64,000 nucleotides of DNA from Alcanivorax sp. DP30. Its GTDB lineage: Bacteria > Pseudomonadota > Gammaproteobacteria > Pseudomonadales > Alcanivoracaceae. How positions within the stretch are numbered: position 1 is the stretch's first letter; every line of letters starts with the position of its first letter. The stretch lies in NCBI RefSeq assembly GCF_009882945.1, contig NZ_WTUY01000005.1:227816-291815 (forward strand). The letters run 5' to 3'. The position numbers and the translations under genes were made by a program. The notes under the pieces are model-generated. The model saw only the letters and a program-made list of their open reading frames with translations. It was not told the DNA's origin and did not search any database. Positions 53,897 through 62,345 of this stretch are shown piece by piece.

Positions 53897-54357
53897 GGTT
53901 GCTGGTTGCCCCCGTTGCTGGCGGGATCGCTCTGTGTCACCAGACGTACCTGTTCGACGCCCATGTCCTGTAGTACGGCGAGGCGCTCGCGCAATGACGC
54001 CATGGTGATGCTGGCATCGGCCAGCAGACGTATTTCGGCATCTTTTACTGTTTTACCCGTGTTTGCATCAGTAACCGAGGGCAGATCCTGGATCAGGGTT
54101 GCCAGGGTTTCTCCGGTGAGCGGGATGTCGCTGTCTTCAGCAAACCATTGGCCGTCGGGTTTGAGCACCAACAGCAGTTTCTCCTGTGCTTCCTGGCCGT
54201 TGGCAACCTGGCTGACCGGGGTGTCCACGGCCACCGTAGGACGCTTGGCCAGCTGCCCTGCCAGCATGAAAAAAATCAGCAGCAGGAACACCACATTGAT
54301 CAGTGGCAGCACAGGTTCCAGTGGTGGCCGACGGCTGTTGTCTTCCATGATCATCAT
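53893..54357 (-). CDS. ExbD-like protein with Asn in place of the channel Asp
   Basis: 154 residues. Single N-terminal membrane helix and periplasmic domain, as in ExbD/TolR. The helix reads LPLINVVFLLLIFFMLAG: the proton-channel Asp (Asp25 in E. coli ExbD) is Asn21 here. The codon is AAT (54295-54297 on the + strand is ATT). The neighbour ExbD at 54354 keeps the Asp. Starts overlap by ATGA, so both are made together and may form a mixed ExbD pair. Confidence 0.88.
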   Translation of the reverse strand: MMIMEDNSRRPPLEPVLPLINVVFLLLIFFMLAGQLAKRPTVAVDTPVSQVANGQEAQEKLLLVLKPDGQWFAEDSDIPLTGETLATLIQDLPSVTDANTGKTVKDAEIRLLADASITMASLRERLAVLQDMGVEQVRLVTQSDPASNGGNQQP

Positions 54358-54734
54358 GGCAGCAGCTCCAGTTGCACGTCGCGGGCACCGGCCCCCTTGA
54401 TGTCATCCACGGCACGCAGGGCTTGCTGCAGGGTGACGTCAGGGCTCACAGTAACCCATACTTTCTGGCTCTTTTTGTCCAGACGGTCGGCAATGGCAGC
54501 AGGGGTAAAACTGACGCCATTGAGGATAAGGGAGCCGTCGGATTTCACTTCCACCACGAGCCAGTCATCCTGTTGATCGTTGCTGCTGTCCGCAGGCTGT
54601 ACGTTGACGGGCAGGTCGTTGAACTGTCCGAAGCGGGTGGCCAGCATGAAGAACACCAGCAGGATAAACACCACGTCGATGAGTGGTGTCAGGCTGATGA
54701 ACGGTGCGCGATGGCGTTCCGGTTCAATATGCAT
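54354..54734 (-). CDS. exbD: ExbD biopolymer transport protein
   Basis: 126 residues, slightly short for ExbD. Membrane helix SLTPLIDVVFILLVFFMLA with the conserved Asp20, then the periplasmic domain ending VDDIKGAGARDVQLELLP. Couples the proton gradient with ExbB to drive TonB. Overlaps the end of exbB by 11 bases and the second exbD by four. Confidence 0.92.
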   Translation of the reverse strand: MHIEPERHRAPFISLTPLIDVVFILLVFFMLATRFGQFNDLPVNVQPADSSNDQQDDWLVVEVKSDGSLILNGVSFTPAAIADRLDKKSQKVWVTVSPDVTLQQALRAVDDIKGAGARDVQLELLP

Positions 54735-55395
54735 GCGATACCGCCGGCTCGCTGCTGTCGTCTACGGGTTCGGCCTGGGCCTTGATATTGCGGACCACTC
54801 GCAGGCGTGACAGGCGATCCTGCATCTTTTCGCGGCACTGCTCAATGTTGCGATCGGCCCAGTGAAAGGCCGCCAGGGTGGGGATGGCCACTGTCAGGCC
54901 GGCAGCGGTGGTCAGCAGGGCTTCCCAGATGCCGCCGGAGAGAATCGAGGGGTCCACCTGGGAACCCGCCGTTTCGAGGGCCTGAAACGCGCCGATCATG
55001 CCGAATACTGTGCCGAGCAGGCCCAGTAGTGGGGCTATGGCGCTGATCACCTCCAGTACTCGCAGCCCCCCGCGTAGCTCATCCAGCGAGGTGCGTGCCA
55101 GCCGCAGGCTTTCTTCCTGCCAGGCGGCCTCATCCAGGTTGCGGTTGTTCCAGCACTGCCAGATAACCCGGTCTACCGGGCTGGAAAGTTTGCCGGGCCT
55201 GGCCGGTTGCTGGCCCTGGCGCAAGGCGTTGAGAAGCTGATCTGCCAGACGGGTGCTGCCGGGGCGGACACGGGCAAAATGCAGGATTTTGGAAATCAGG
55301 GTGGCAAGGGCAATGACCGAGAGCAGGGCCAGTACCCACATGGTAGCGCCGCCACTGACAAACCATTCCGGTAACTGCATGGAAAGAGGGGGCAT
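54724..55395 (-). CDS. exbB: ExbB/TolQ/MotA-family proton channel protein
   Basis: 223 residues with three membrane helices: WVLALLSVIALATLISKI near residue 20-40, then the MotA/TolQ core VISAIAPLLGLLGTVFGMIG and EALLTTAAGLTVAIPTLAAF. These carry the small-residue signature of the family. AGGAG precedes ATG 55395. First gene of the operon, behind a Fur-box-like promoter (55542-55586), which fits ExbB of a TonB system for iron uptake better than TolQ. Confidence 0.92.
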   Translation of the reverse strand: MPPLSMQLPEWFVSGGATMWVLALLSVIALATLISKILHFARVRPGSTRLADQLLNALRQGQQPARPGKLSSPVDRVIWQCWNNRNLDEAAWQEESLRLARTSLDELRGGLRVLEVISAIAPLLGLLGTVFGMIGAFQALETAGSQVDPSILSGGIWEALLTTAAGLTVAIPTLAAFHWADRNIEQCREKMQDRLSRLRVVRNIKAQAEPVDDSSEPAVSHAY

Positions 55396-55541
55396 GGCGA
55401 ACTCCTGTCGGGACCTGTGCGGATCGTGGCTTGATGAATAGGGGCACGACTTTGCGATAACCACATGACAGTCTTGTGTCAGGGGTGCGAAGGGCTCTGG
55501 GCACCGTGGCTCGGGCAAAGCAGCGTTGAATATGGTTCGCG

Positions 55542-55586
55542 ATAGTAGGCCTGGAATTCTCTTAATGCAAGTCATTCCTATTTGCA
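55542..55586 (-). promoter_or_regulatory. Fur-box-like promoter of exbB-exbD-exbD-tonB
   Basis: On the minus strand TTGCAT (55565-55570) and TACTAT (55542-55547) with a 17-base spacer form a good sigma-70 promoter. A sequence resembling a Fur box (55564-55586, reading TGCAAATAGGAATGACTTGC on the minus strand) overlaps the -35, so iron-loaded Fur would repress it. The exbB start is about 140 bases downstream. Confidence 0.6.
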
Positions 55587-55689
55587 GTAAGACAATCCAG
55601 TCTAAAGCGCGAATGGCTGGCGCGCGGAGGGGGTAATGCGGGTGGGAGCAGGGATACGCTGCGCACGGCAGCGTTATCCCATTGCCGTA

Positions 55690-56136
55690 TTATTTGCGCA
55701 GCAGACGATAGTTCAGGTTGCTTTCGATCAGCTCGCCATTCTGGTCAAGTTGTTCCACGGCATTCACAGCATCACGCAGGTATTGGCGTTTGGCATCCGG
55801 GGTTTCCGGGTTGATGGTATAGAGCTCCATCTGTCGCTCGGACTGAATGCGGGTATCCTGTGACCAGTCGCCACGTTCTACCGCGGTAAGTCCCACCTTG
55901 GAGCCCTCCAGGTACTCTTCACGCAGCTGAAAGCGTGTCGGGGCATCAAACTGGTCACGGTAGAGGGTCAGGGTGGTGCGAATACCGGAACAATCCGCGC
56001 AGGGCAGCATGCCACTGTAAACCACTTTTTGCGCAGTAGGATTGATGACAACCGGTTCTTCTGTCTCTTTTGGCTGGGTTTGGCAGCCGACAAGCAGGGC
56101 TGCACAAGTTAGCCCGGCGAACATGATCTTCTTCAT
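55690..56136 (-). CDS. NlpE-like lipoprotein
   Basis: 148 residues. Lipobox CAALLVGC then a mature N-terminal segment and an NlpE-N type domain with the CxxC motif in GMLPCADCSGIRTTLTLYRD, RFQLREEYLEGSKVG and TLYTINPE-like strands. E. coli NlpE senses copper and surface contact and activates Cpx; this shorter protein has only the N-terminal half, so the role may differ. Transcribed alone. Confidence 0.82.
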   Translation of the reverse strand: MKKIMFAGLTCAALLVGCQTQPKETEEPVVINPTAQKVVYSGMLPCADCSGIRTTLTLYRDQFDAPTRFQLREEYLEGSKVGLTAVERGDWSQDTRIQSERQMELYTINPETPDAKRQYLRDAVNAVEQLDQNGELIESNLNYRLLRK

Positions 56137-56207
56137 GATTTCACTCCCTCGAAAAGTCCGTTTATTGTAAGCCTTCGATGCCGGAGAGCGAGAAAGGTTC
56201 GTGATTT

Positions 56208-56399
56208 TTAACCCTTTTTAGCAATGCCCGGCGGAGCCACTGAGTCGTGGGTATGAGATGCATGGCGGTGCTCGATAAATGCCTGTAGCGGCCGTTCGCG
56301 GTGGGGTCGGGGGGCTTTCCGGTTACGGCCTTGCTGACCAAGGCAGTGAGCGCAGGCCATTACCCCGGAAAAAACCAATAAAAAGTACAGCAGAATCAT
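56208..56399 (-). CDS. Possible small membrane peptide
   Basis: 63 residues with one hydrophobic segment, MILLYFLLVFSGVMACAHC, then a basic tail. No good ribosome binding site is evident (GGATGG about 14 bases ahead). The codon pattern is not clearly coding. Listed because it lies in an otherwise empty stretch; I give it low weight. Confidence 0.3.
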   Translation of the reverse strand: MILLYFLLVFSGVMACAHCLGQQGRNRKAPRPHRERPLQAFIEHRHASHTHDSVAPPGIAKKG

Positions 56400-56469
56400 C
56401 AGGCTGCCATCCAGGAGTCATTGCACAAAAGCCTAGTGAGGCTTGTCAGGATTCGCTGTGGCCAGTTTG

Positions 56470-57186
56470 TTATTGCTTGTTACATTCCTGTTTCAGGGGG
56501 GAAAGATGGATAAGCAGCGATAGCGGCAGGCGGGTTTGCGGGTCCAGGGGTTCTTCCACACGAACCAGCTGGCCAGCCTGGCGTACCAGATTGAGCCAGC
56601 CTGCCAGTGTGCGAAAGTACCAGGGGGGTGCCTCCCCCATGGTCGTGCCTGCCGCGTCCAGCCCTTGCCACTGACTGTCCCGCCAGCCTTCCCGGTAGTC
56701 GCCCTGACAGGCACTCATGGGGTGGAGTGTTTGAATCAGAAGGTGCCCGTCGGGAGCAACCATTGCGAGCAGGGCGGTGATCAACTTGCGCACCGACGCA
56801 TCGCCAAACAGGGAGAAGTTGCATACCGCCAGGTCAAAGTGCTGTTCCGCCAGGGGGCCGGGCAGGGCGTCGTAGTCCAGACAGTGATAGTGGCTGAGGG
56901 GGTCCTGCTGACGGGCCGTGTCTACCAGGCTTGCGACTGCATCAATGCCGGTGACGCTGATGCCTTGTGCGGCCAGCTGTCGCGCCAGCCAACCTTCCCC
57001 GCATCCCACATCCAGTACGGTGGAGGGCTGATGAGAGAGAATGGCGTACTCAATGGCCGGATTGGTAACGACGCGGCTGGGCAGGCGGTTGTGGCTGATC
57101 AGGTGTTGCCAGTGATCAGCACTCTCCCGCCAGCAGTCCAGGACCTTGTGTTCATAATCCGGTGAATCGGCAGGAGAATCAGCCAT
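56470..57186 (-). CDS. Class I SAM-dependent methyltransferase
   Basis: 238 residues. Motif I is VLDVGCGEGWLARQLAAQG, followed by GIDAVASLVDTARQ and FDLAVCNFSLF. Substrate unknown; the C-terminal TLHPMSACQGDYREGW and PPWYFRTLAGWL resemble uncharacterised methyltransferases near UbiG-type families. Cytosolic, 8 bases downstream of the glutathione transferase gene, likely co-transcribed. Confidence 0.85.
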   Translation of the reverse strand: MADSPADSPDYEHKVLDCWRESADHWQHLISHNRLPSRVVTNPAIEYAILSHQPSTVLDVGCGEGWLARQLAAQGISVTGIDAVASLVDTARQQDPLSHYHCLDYDALPGPLAEQHFDLAVCNFSLFGDASVRKLITALLAMVAPDGHLLIQTLHPMSACQGDYREGWRDSQWQGLDAAGTTMGEAPPWYFRTLAGWLNLVRQAGQLVRVEEPLDPQTRLPLSLLIHLSPLKQECNKQ

Positions 57187-57193
57187 GGCAATG

Positions 57194-57862
57194 TCATGCC
57201 ATTGGTGTCAACGGTCCGGCTGACGCCACAGCACGTTGATAGGCCGGGCGAGCCTCCATCTGTTGCAGGAAGCGCGCAATGGAAGGCAGGCTGGCGATGT
57301 CTGCCCGGGCGCTGGCTGCCTGTAGCGGGAAACTCATCATGATATCGGCGCAGCCCGGGGCATCACCGGTGAACCAGGTATGGCTGGCCAGATGCTTTTC
57401 GATGACGTCCAGTTGGGTCTGCAGCTGGGGATTGATGAAAGTGCCAATGACCTTCCCACTGATACCCTTGGCTACCGGTTTGGCAAAGAAGGGCATGGGC
57501 GTGCGGGGGATATGGCTGAATATCAGCTTCATGACCAGCAGCGGCATCAGTGAACCTTCGGCATAGTGCAGCCAGTAGCGCTCCTGCTGCCAGCGCGGGT
57601 CGCTGGCGGGAATGATCCAGTCAGGATCGCCATAGCGATGGGCGAGATATTCAATGATGGCGCCGGACTCGGCGATGACGTTATCACCGTCGGTAATCAC
57701 CGGGGATTTGCCCAATGGATGGATGGCGCGAAGCTCGGCGGGCGCCAGCATGGTTTTGCTATCCCGCTTGTAATGCTTGATCTGGTATTCCACGCCCAGC
57801 TCTTCAAGCATCCAGACGATGCGAAGGGAGCGGGAGTTTTCAAGATGATGGACTGTGATCAT
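57194..57862 (-). CDS. Glutathione S-transferase family protein
   Basis: 222 residues. N-terminal thioredoxin-like domain with NSRSLRIVWMLEELGVEYQI and the SNAIL-like AESGAIIEYLAHRYG; C-terminal helical domain with GDAPGCADIMMSFPLQAA. Ser in SRSLR may be the glutathione activating residue, as in beta or theta class enzymes. Substrate unknown. Starts 22 bases before the dacB stop on the same strand. Confidence 0.88.
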   Translation of the reverse strand: MITVHHLENSRSLRIVWMLEELGVEYQIKHYKRDSKTMLAPAELRAIHPLGKSPVITDGDNVIAESGAIIEYLAHRYGDPDWIIPASDPRWQQERYWLHYAEGSLMPLLVMKLIFSHIPRTPMPFFAKPVAKGISGKVIGTFINPQLQTQLDVIEKHLASHTWFTGDAPGCADIMMSFPLQAASARADIASLPSIARFLQQMEARPAYQRAVASAGPLTPMA

Positions 57863-57883
57863 GGATGCAGCCAGGGTTGCCTG

Positions 57884-59389
57884 TTAGTTGGAGGCAGTGT
57901 GAATGGGCTGGAGCCTGGCAGCAAGGTGTACCTGCTCGATCAGTTCATCCAGCACCGGTTCGGTTTTCCACGCCCGCAGGTCGTTAACCATGGCCACCAC
58001 TGCCCAGGTGGTGTTGTTTTCATCTCGGGTATAACCGGCGATGGAGCGGACATCCTTGAGGGATCCGGTCTTGATGTGGCCCATGCCTGCCATGTCGGCA
58101 TGGCCAAGTCGGCGGCGCATGGTGCCATCCATGGCTACCAGGGGCAGGGAGGCGATCAGCTCTGCGGAAAAACGACTGTTCCACGCATGCTGAAGCAGTT
58201 CGCCCATCTGGCGGGCCGAGATGCGCTCCTTGCGGGATAGTCCGGAGCCATTCTCGAAGACCAGATCACTGCTATCGATACCCTTGCTGGCCATCCATTC
58301 GCGAATGGTACGGTCGGCGGCTGCCAGATCATCGGCATCACTATCGATACGGTTTCTGGCGCCCAGCGTCAGGTACAGCTGGCGCACCATTACGTTGTTG
58401 CTCCACTTGTTGATATCGCGAACCATGGTGACCAGGTCGTGGGAGGACGTGGTGGCCAACAGTTCGGTGCTGCTGTCGCGGGGACGCAGGCCTTCGCGAA
58501 TCTGCCCGGTGAGAGTGCCACCCAGTTGTTGCCACAGACCCACCAGCAAGGCGCCGGTGTAGTCGGCCTGATCAAGGATGGACAGATAGCTCGAGGTGGA
58601 GCAGCCCTCGGGCAATACTCCGGTGAGGGTGATTCTGGTTAGCCCGGTTTCCGTCACGGAGGGGGTGTAATCAAACTGGAACCGGCGGGGACAGGAACCG
58701 TATTTGCGCGTCACGATCTGGTTGTCGAGTTCGACACCAGCCAACTGCGGTTCCATCCAGCTATGTACGCCACGTTGATCAGCGCGGGAGCGAATGCGTA
58801 ACACGTTCAAGTTGGTCAGCAAGCCATTGGGTTCCACCAGAAAGGGGGCGTTGGGGTTGCCCCCGTCGTCGTCGAAATCGGCGATGCCGTTGGGCAGGTT
58901 GAACACGCTGCCGTCCAACACCAGGTCGCCCTGAATATGGGATATGCCCATGGACCGCAATTCACGCAGCAGCAGCCAGAGGCGTTCCTCGGTGAGTTTG
59001 GGGTCTCCGCTGCCGGCGTAGTAAAGGTTGCCGTTCAGGGTGTCGCCTTCAATGGTCCCGTCAGTGTAAAGGCGGGTGTGCCATTGGTAGGTGGGTCCAA
59101 GCAGTTCCAGCGCAGCATAGGTGGTGACCACCTTCATGATGGAACCCGGATTGAACGGCTGGTCGGCGTTCATGAAATGAGCTTCGCCGGGGCCGTTCAG
59201 GGGAACGGCCACCAGGGCCAGATTGTTCTGGTCAAGATTGAGCTTTTGCGCGGTGCCCAGCACGGTTTTCACAATCGGTGTGGGTGTGTCGGCGCTGGCT
59301 GTTGCACACAACAGTGTGGCGGCAAGCATCAGCAATGCCGGGCCAATTTTAGTCTGGAATGTCGTCACCCGGGTGGCGAGTGGCAGCAT
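57884..59389 (-). CDS. dacB: D-alanyl-D-alanine carboxypeptidase/endopeptidase (PBP4 type)
   Basis: 501 residues. Signal peptide (cleavage near ASA-DT), then the S13 peptidase domain: SxxK motif NPGSIMKVVTTYAALEL, SxN in NKWSNNVMVRQLYL and KTG in GHIKTGSLKDVRSIAGYT. The insertion of domains II and III between SxxK and SxN is present. It trims peptidoglycan cross-links. ATG 59389 follows AGGGG with good spacing; an earlier ATG at 59413 is crowded. Confidence 0.92.
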   Translation of the reverse strand: MLPLATRVTTFQTKIGPALLMLAATLLCATASADTPTPIVKTVLGTAQKLNLDQNNLALVAVPLNGPGEAHFMNADQPFNPGSIMKVVTTYAALELLGPTYQWHTRLYTDGTIEGDTLNGNLYYAGSGDPKLTEERLWLLLRELRSMGISHIQGDLVLDGSVFNLPNGIADFDDDGGNPNAPFLVEPNGLLTNLNVLRIRSRADQRGVHSWMEPQLAGVELDNQIVTRKYGSCPRRFQFDYTPSVTETGLTRITLTGVLPEGCSTSSYLSILDQADYTGALLVGLWQQLGGTLTGQIREGLRPRDSSTELLATTSSHDLVTMVRDINKWSNNVMVRQLYLTLGARNRIDSDADDLAAADRTIREWMASKGIDSSDLVFENGSGLSRKERISARQMGELLQHAWNSRFSAELIASLPLVAMDGTMRRRLGHADMAGMGHIKTGSLKDVRSIAGYTRDENNTTWAVVAMVNDLRAWKTEPVLDELIEQVHLAARLQPIHTASN

Positions 59390-59595
59390 AAGAGTACCCC
59401 TGAATTCAAGCATCCTCTGGATGCTCTAGGATGGTCTGTTGTTGTTGCGGATGCCGTTCGGCTGAAGAGGCACAAAAAGGGCTGCGAGAAGAACGGCAAC
59501 GACTGGACTAGCCTACTCCAATCCCCGGGGCAGGTCAGTGTGCCAGTCGATGCATAAATGTAAATTTACACGGACAAAAGTACCGGTTTGTGGGG

Positions 59596-60576
59596 TTAAT
59601 CCGGTTTGTGAATGCCCACATCGACGCCCTTGTGTTGCAGGTCGGCGTGGTAGGAGCTGCGGACCATGGGGCCAGATGCCACGGAGATGAACCCTAATTC
59701 CTCGGCAATCCGCGCATATTCGCGAAACTCGTCGGGATGCACAAAGCGTTCAACCGGCGCATGGTGTTTGCTGGGCTGCAGATATTGGCCAATGGTAATC
59801 ATGTCCACGTCGTGGGCGCGCAGATCCCGGATGGTGCCAATTACCTGATCGAAGGTTTCCCCCAACCCAACCATAATGCCGCTTTTGGTGCTCACGTCCG
59901 GACGGCGCGCCTTGTAGCGTTGTAGCAGATCCAGGGAATGCTGGTAACGGGCCCCGGGACGAATGTGTTTGTACAGCTCCGGTACGGTTTCAATGTTGTG
60001 ATTGAACACATCCGGGGCGGTGGCTCCGAGAGTATCGAGGGCGGTGTCCAGGCAGGGGCGGAAATCCGGGGTGAGAATTTCGATGGTGGTGTCCGGGGTG
60101 CGGCTACGGACCTGGCGAATGCATTCAGCAAAATGCTCGGCGCCACCATCTGCCAGATCATCCCGGTCTACGGAGGTAATCACCACATAGCTGAGTTTCA
60201 GGTTCTCTACAGACTCAGCCAGATGCAGGGGCTCTTCTGCATCCAGTGCATTGGGGCGACCAAAGCCCACGTCACAGAACGCGCATCGACGGGTGCAGAT
60301 GTCACCCATGATCATGAAGGTGGCGGTCCCTCCACCAAAACATTCCGGCAAGTTGGGGCAGGCGGCTTCTTCACAGACGGTATGCAGTTTCTGCTTGCGC
60401 AGCAGGGTCTTGATGCGCTGGATTTCCCCGTTGGCAGGCACCCGCACCCGAATCCAGTCCGGTTTGCGCTGGTAGCTGCCTTCCTCGTTGACCAGGGGAA
60501 TGGTGCGGACCTTGTCTGCGCCACGCAGCTTGTCGCCGATCTGAACCTTGCGCTTGGCCTGTGTCTGCTCGCTCAT
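59596..60576 (-). CDS. lipA: Lipoyl synthase
   Basis: 326 residues, full length. Radical SAM enzyme that adds two sulfurs to octanoyl groups. Both clusters are visible: auxiliary [16 protein letters not shown] and radical [17 protein letters not shown]. Also [19 protein letters not shown] and [11 protein letters not shown]-like region. Follows lipB by 37 bases, so lipB supplies its octanoyl-ACP derived substrate. Confidence 0.96.
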   Translation of the reverse strand: MSEQTQAKRKVQIGDKLRGADKVRTIPLVNEEGSYQRKPDWIRVRVPANGEIQRIKTLLRKQKLHTVCEEAACPNLPECFGGGTATFMIMGDICTRRCAFCDVGFGRPNALDAEEPLHLAESVENLKLSYVVITSVDRDDLADGGAEHFAECIRQVRSRTPDTTIEILTPDFRPCLDTALDTLGATAPDVFNHNIETVPELYKHIRPGARYQHSLDLLQRYKARRPDVSTKSGIMVGLGETFDQVIGTIRDLRAHDVDMITIGQYLQPSKHHAPVERFVHPDEFREYARIAEELGFISVASGPMVRSSYHADLQHKGVDVGIHKPD

Positions 60577-60613
60577 GGAATGCCTGTGTTGTGCCTGGTG
60601 GACTGACCGTGGG

Positions 60614-61285
60614 TCAGCCAGTGGGGGTTGAGTTACCGTTATTGTACCAGTCCGGCGCCTGGGCTGTCCGTGGTGTCACACCCAGACGTTTGGCTAAAAC
60701 GGTCACAAGCTGTTGCTCCATAGTCTCTCGGCTCAGCTGGATGCCAAGTGCTTCCAGAGTAGTCATGGGCTGGCCTGCATGACCGCAGGGGTTGATGCGT
60801 TGCCATGGTGCCAGATCCATGGTGCGATTGATGGCCAGGCCATGGTAGGTGGCGCCACGGCGGATTCGCAGACCCAGTGAGGCAATCTTGGCGCCATCCA
60901 CATAGACCCCTGGCGCGTCGTCGCGACTGGTGGCTTTCACCCCCAGGTCAGCAAGAAATGACACAATGCTTTCTTCGATTGCCGTCACCATGCCGCGACT
61001 GCCAAGGCCCAGCCTCTTGATGTCCAGCATCAGATAAATGACGGTCTGACCCGGTCCATGGTAGGTCACCTGTCCGCCGCGATCGGTTTTCACTACCGGA
61101 ATGTCTCCAGCGTTGAGCACATGCTCGGGCTTGCCGGCCTGACCGAGAGTAAAGACAGGAGGGTGTTCCAGCACCCATAGCTCGTCAAGGGTGTCCGCGG
61201 TTCGCTGGTCGGTGAGATCTCGCATGGCTTGCCAGCAGGGCGCATATTCCACGCGGGGGAAGTATCGGATCAGGGCGTCGTTCAT
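60614..61285 (-). CDS. lipB: Octanoyltransferase
   Basis: 223 residues. Moves octanoate from ACP to lipoyl domains. [19 protein letters not shown], catalytic Lys in [20 protein letters not shown] and Cys in [15 protein letters not shown] are all present. ATG 61285 is taken; a TTG two codons earlier is possible. No good ribosome binding site is visible, and a heptanucleotide tandem array starts 27 bases upstream (61312), unusual for a housekeeping gene. Confidence 0.95.
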   Translation of the reverse strand: MNDALIRYFPRVEYAPCWQAMRDLTDQRTADTLDELWVLEHPPVFTLGQAGKPEHVLNAGDIPVVKTDRGGQVTYHGPGQTVIYLMLDIKRLGLGSRGMVTAIEESIVSFLADLGVKATSRDDAPGVYVDGAKIASLGLRIRRGATYHGLAINRTMDLAPWQRINPCGHAGQPMTTLEALGIQLSRETMEQQLVTVLAKRLGVTPRTAQAPDWYNNGNSTPTG

Positions 61286-61311
61286 GGCCAAGAGTATAAA
61301 GCAAGGTGTTG

Positions 61312-61388
61312 GCTACGAGCTACGAGCTACGAGCTACAAGCTACAAGCTACAAGCTACAAGCTACAAGCTACAAGCTACAAGCTACGC
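61312..61388. repeat. Heptanucleotide tandem array GCTACRA x 10 upstream of lipB
   Basis: Three GCTACGA and seven GCTACAA units in a row (61312-61381), followed by GCTACGC. It ends inside a longer repeat shared with 42925-42966. Lies 27 bases upstream of the lipB start on the minus strand. Such arrays can change length by slippage. Confidence 0.85.
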
Positions 61389-61478
61389 TTGGATAGACAA
61401 ACTCCCAAAAGTTCCTCAAGTCCTCTGCTTCGCTACGTTCTGCAGCAGTTCCATCTTTGGCGTCAGACGAATAAAAAA

Positions 61479-61501
61479 AGCCCGGTGGGGGTACCGGGCT
61501 T
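61479..61501 (-). terminator. Terminator after the 98-residue hypothetical gene
   Basis: Stem AAGCCCGGT / ACCGGGCTT with a 6-base loop; on the minus strand followed by a run of seven T-rich bases (TTTTTTAT). It ends transcription of the gene at 61550 before lipB. Confidence 0.85.
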
Positions 61502-61549
61502 AAGGCAGACCCCTCTCGGGGTAACAACAGTTAATCATTGTCATGCTAT

Positions 61550-61846
61550 TCAGATCAGTCGGTTTCCGGTTTTCTGGTTGACCAGGTGCAGGTTCAGCTC
61601 CTGAACGCTGACACCATATTCAATACCGTCATCGTCTTTGATGTTGATGGTCTTGAAAGCATCGAAATGTACTGGAGCACCATTCACGCGCTGAAGGATA
61701 TTGGGGCTGCGCGGCATGGCAGGAATGATGTTTTTGGCTGCAGGCATGGTTTGAATTTGTGCCATGGGCTCCGAAGATGGGGTCAGACTGAGCCCCAGCA
61801 TGACGAGCAGGGCGCCAACCAGACTGAGTAGCGTGAGCACTTTCAT
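61550..61846 (-). CDS. Hypothetical secreted or membrane-anchored protein
   Basis: 98 residues. Hydrophobic N-terminal segment (LTLLSLVGALLVMLGLSL) that serves as signal or anchor, then about 75 polar residues with MPRSPNILQRVNGAPVHFDA and YGVSVQELNLHLVNQ. AGGGG before ATG 61846 and a terminator after it indicate a real gene. I do not recognise a family. Lies between ybeD and lipB, which are neighbours in many gammaproteobacteria, so it is an accessory insertion. Confidence 0.7.
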   Translation of the reverse strand: MKVLTLLSLVGALLVMLGLSLTPSSEPMAQIQTMPAAKNIIPAMPRSPNILQRVNGAPVHFDAFKTINIKDDDGIEYGVSVQELNLHLVNQKTGNRLI

Positions 61847-62072
61847 GCAGTATCCCCTAACGTTTTTGTTATTGGATTTACCCTAAGGGCACGGCCGTGC
61901 CAGGCCAATGCAAGGTTAGTGGCGCTTCGGTGTCGGGCTGTGAACTCGAGTTACCGTGTGTAAGAGGTGTATAGATTTAGGCGCATACAAAAGATGACAT
62001 ACGACGCCCGAGTCCCTGGCAGGGCGGTGGAGATAGAGTTCGACTCAAGCGGCCGCCGTCATGCATCCATTG

Positions 62073-62342
62073 TTAGATTGTCATCTTCACGTGGGGGCAT
62101 TCGTTGAGCGCCTTGTAGATGGCTTCCACCTGATCACGGTGACGCATGACCACCTGGGCGGTGTAGGACACAAAGGTCCCCTTGCTGCTCGGCTTGCAGG
62201 TAAGGTGCGCAGTGGCTTCAAAGTCGTCCAGATGGGTGGACAGGATTTCGATCAGCGCTTCTTCCAGGGGCGCATCGGCGGCGCCCATGATCTTAAGCTG
62301 CATGGCGTGGGGAAATTCCCACAGGTGTTCCTGGATAGCCAT
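62073..62342 (-). CDS. ybeD: DUF493 family protein (YbeD)
   Basis: 89 residues, ferredoxin-like fold family DUF493 with WEFPHAMQLKIMGAADAPLE, GTFVSYTAQVVMRHRDQVEA and IYKALNECPHVKMTI. YbeD sits upstream of lipB in E. coli and Pseudomonas, and may act as a small regulatory domain. Three bases after the aminotransferase gene, so the two are probably one transcript. Confidence 0.9.
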   Translation of the reverse strand: MAIQEHLWEFPHAMQLKIMGAADAPLEEALIEILSTHLDDFEATAHLTCKPSSKGTFVSYTAQVVMRHRDQVEAIYKALNECPHVKMTI

Positions 62343-62345
62343 GGG

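Noticed and set aside
61312-61388. CRISPR-like array
   Set aside because: Units are 7 bp and contiguous, with no spacers; no cas genes in the window.
61306-61503. Open frame with repeating ATSYKLQ units on the + strand
   Set aside because: A by-product of translating the heptanucleotide array; no start context and no similarity to a real protein.
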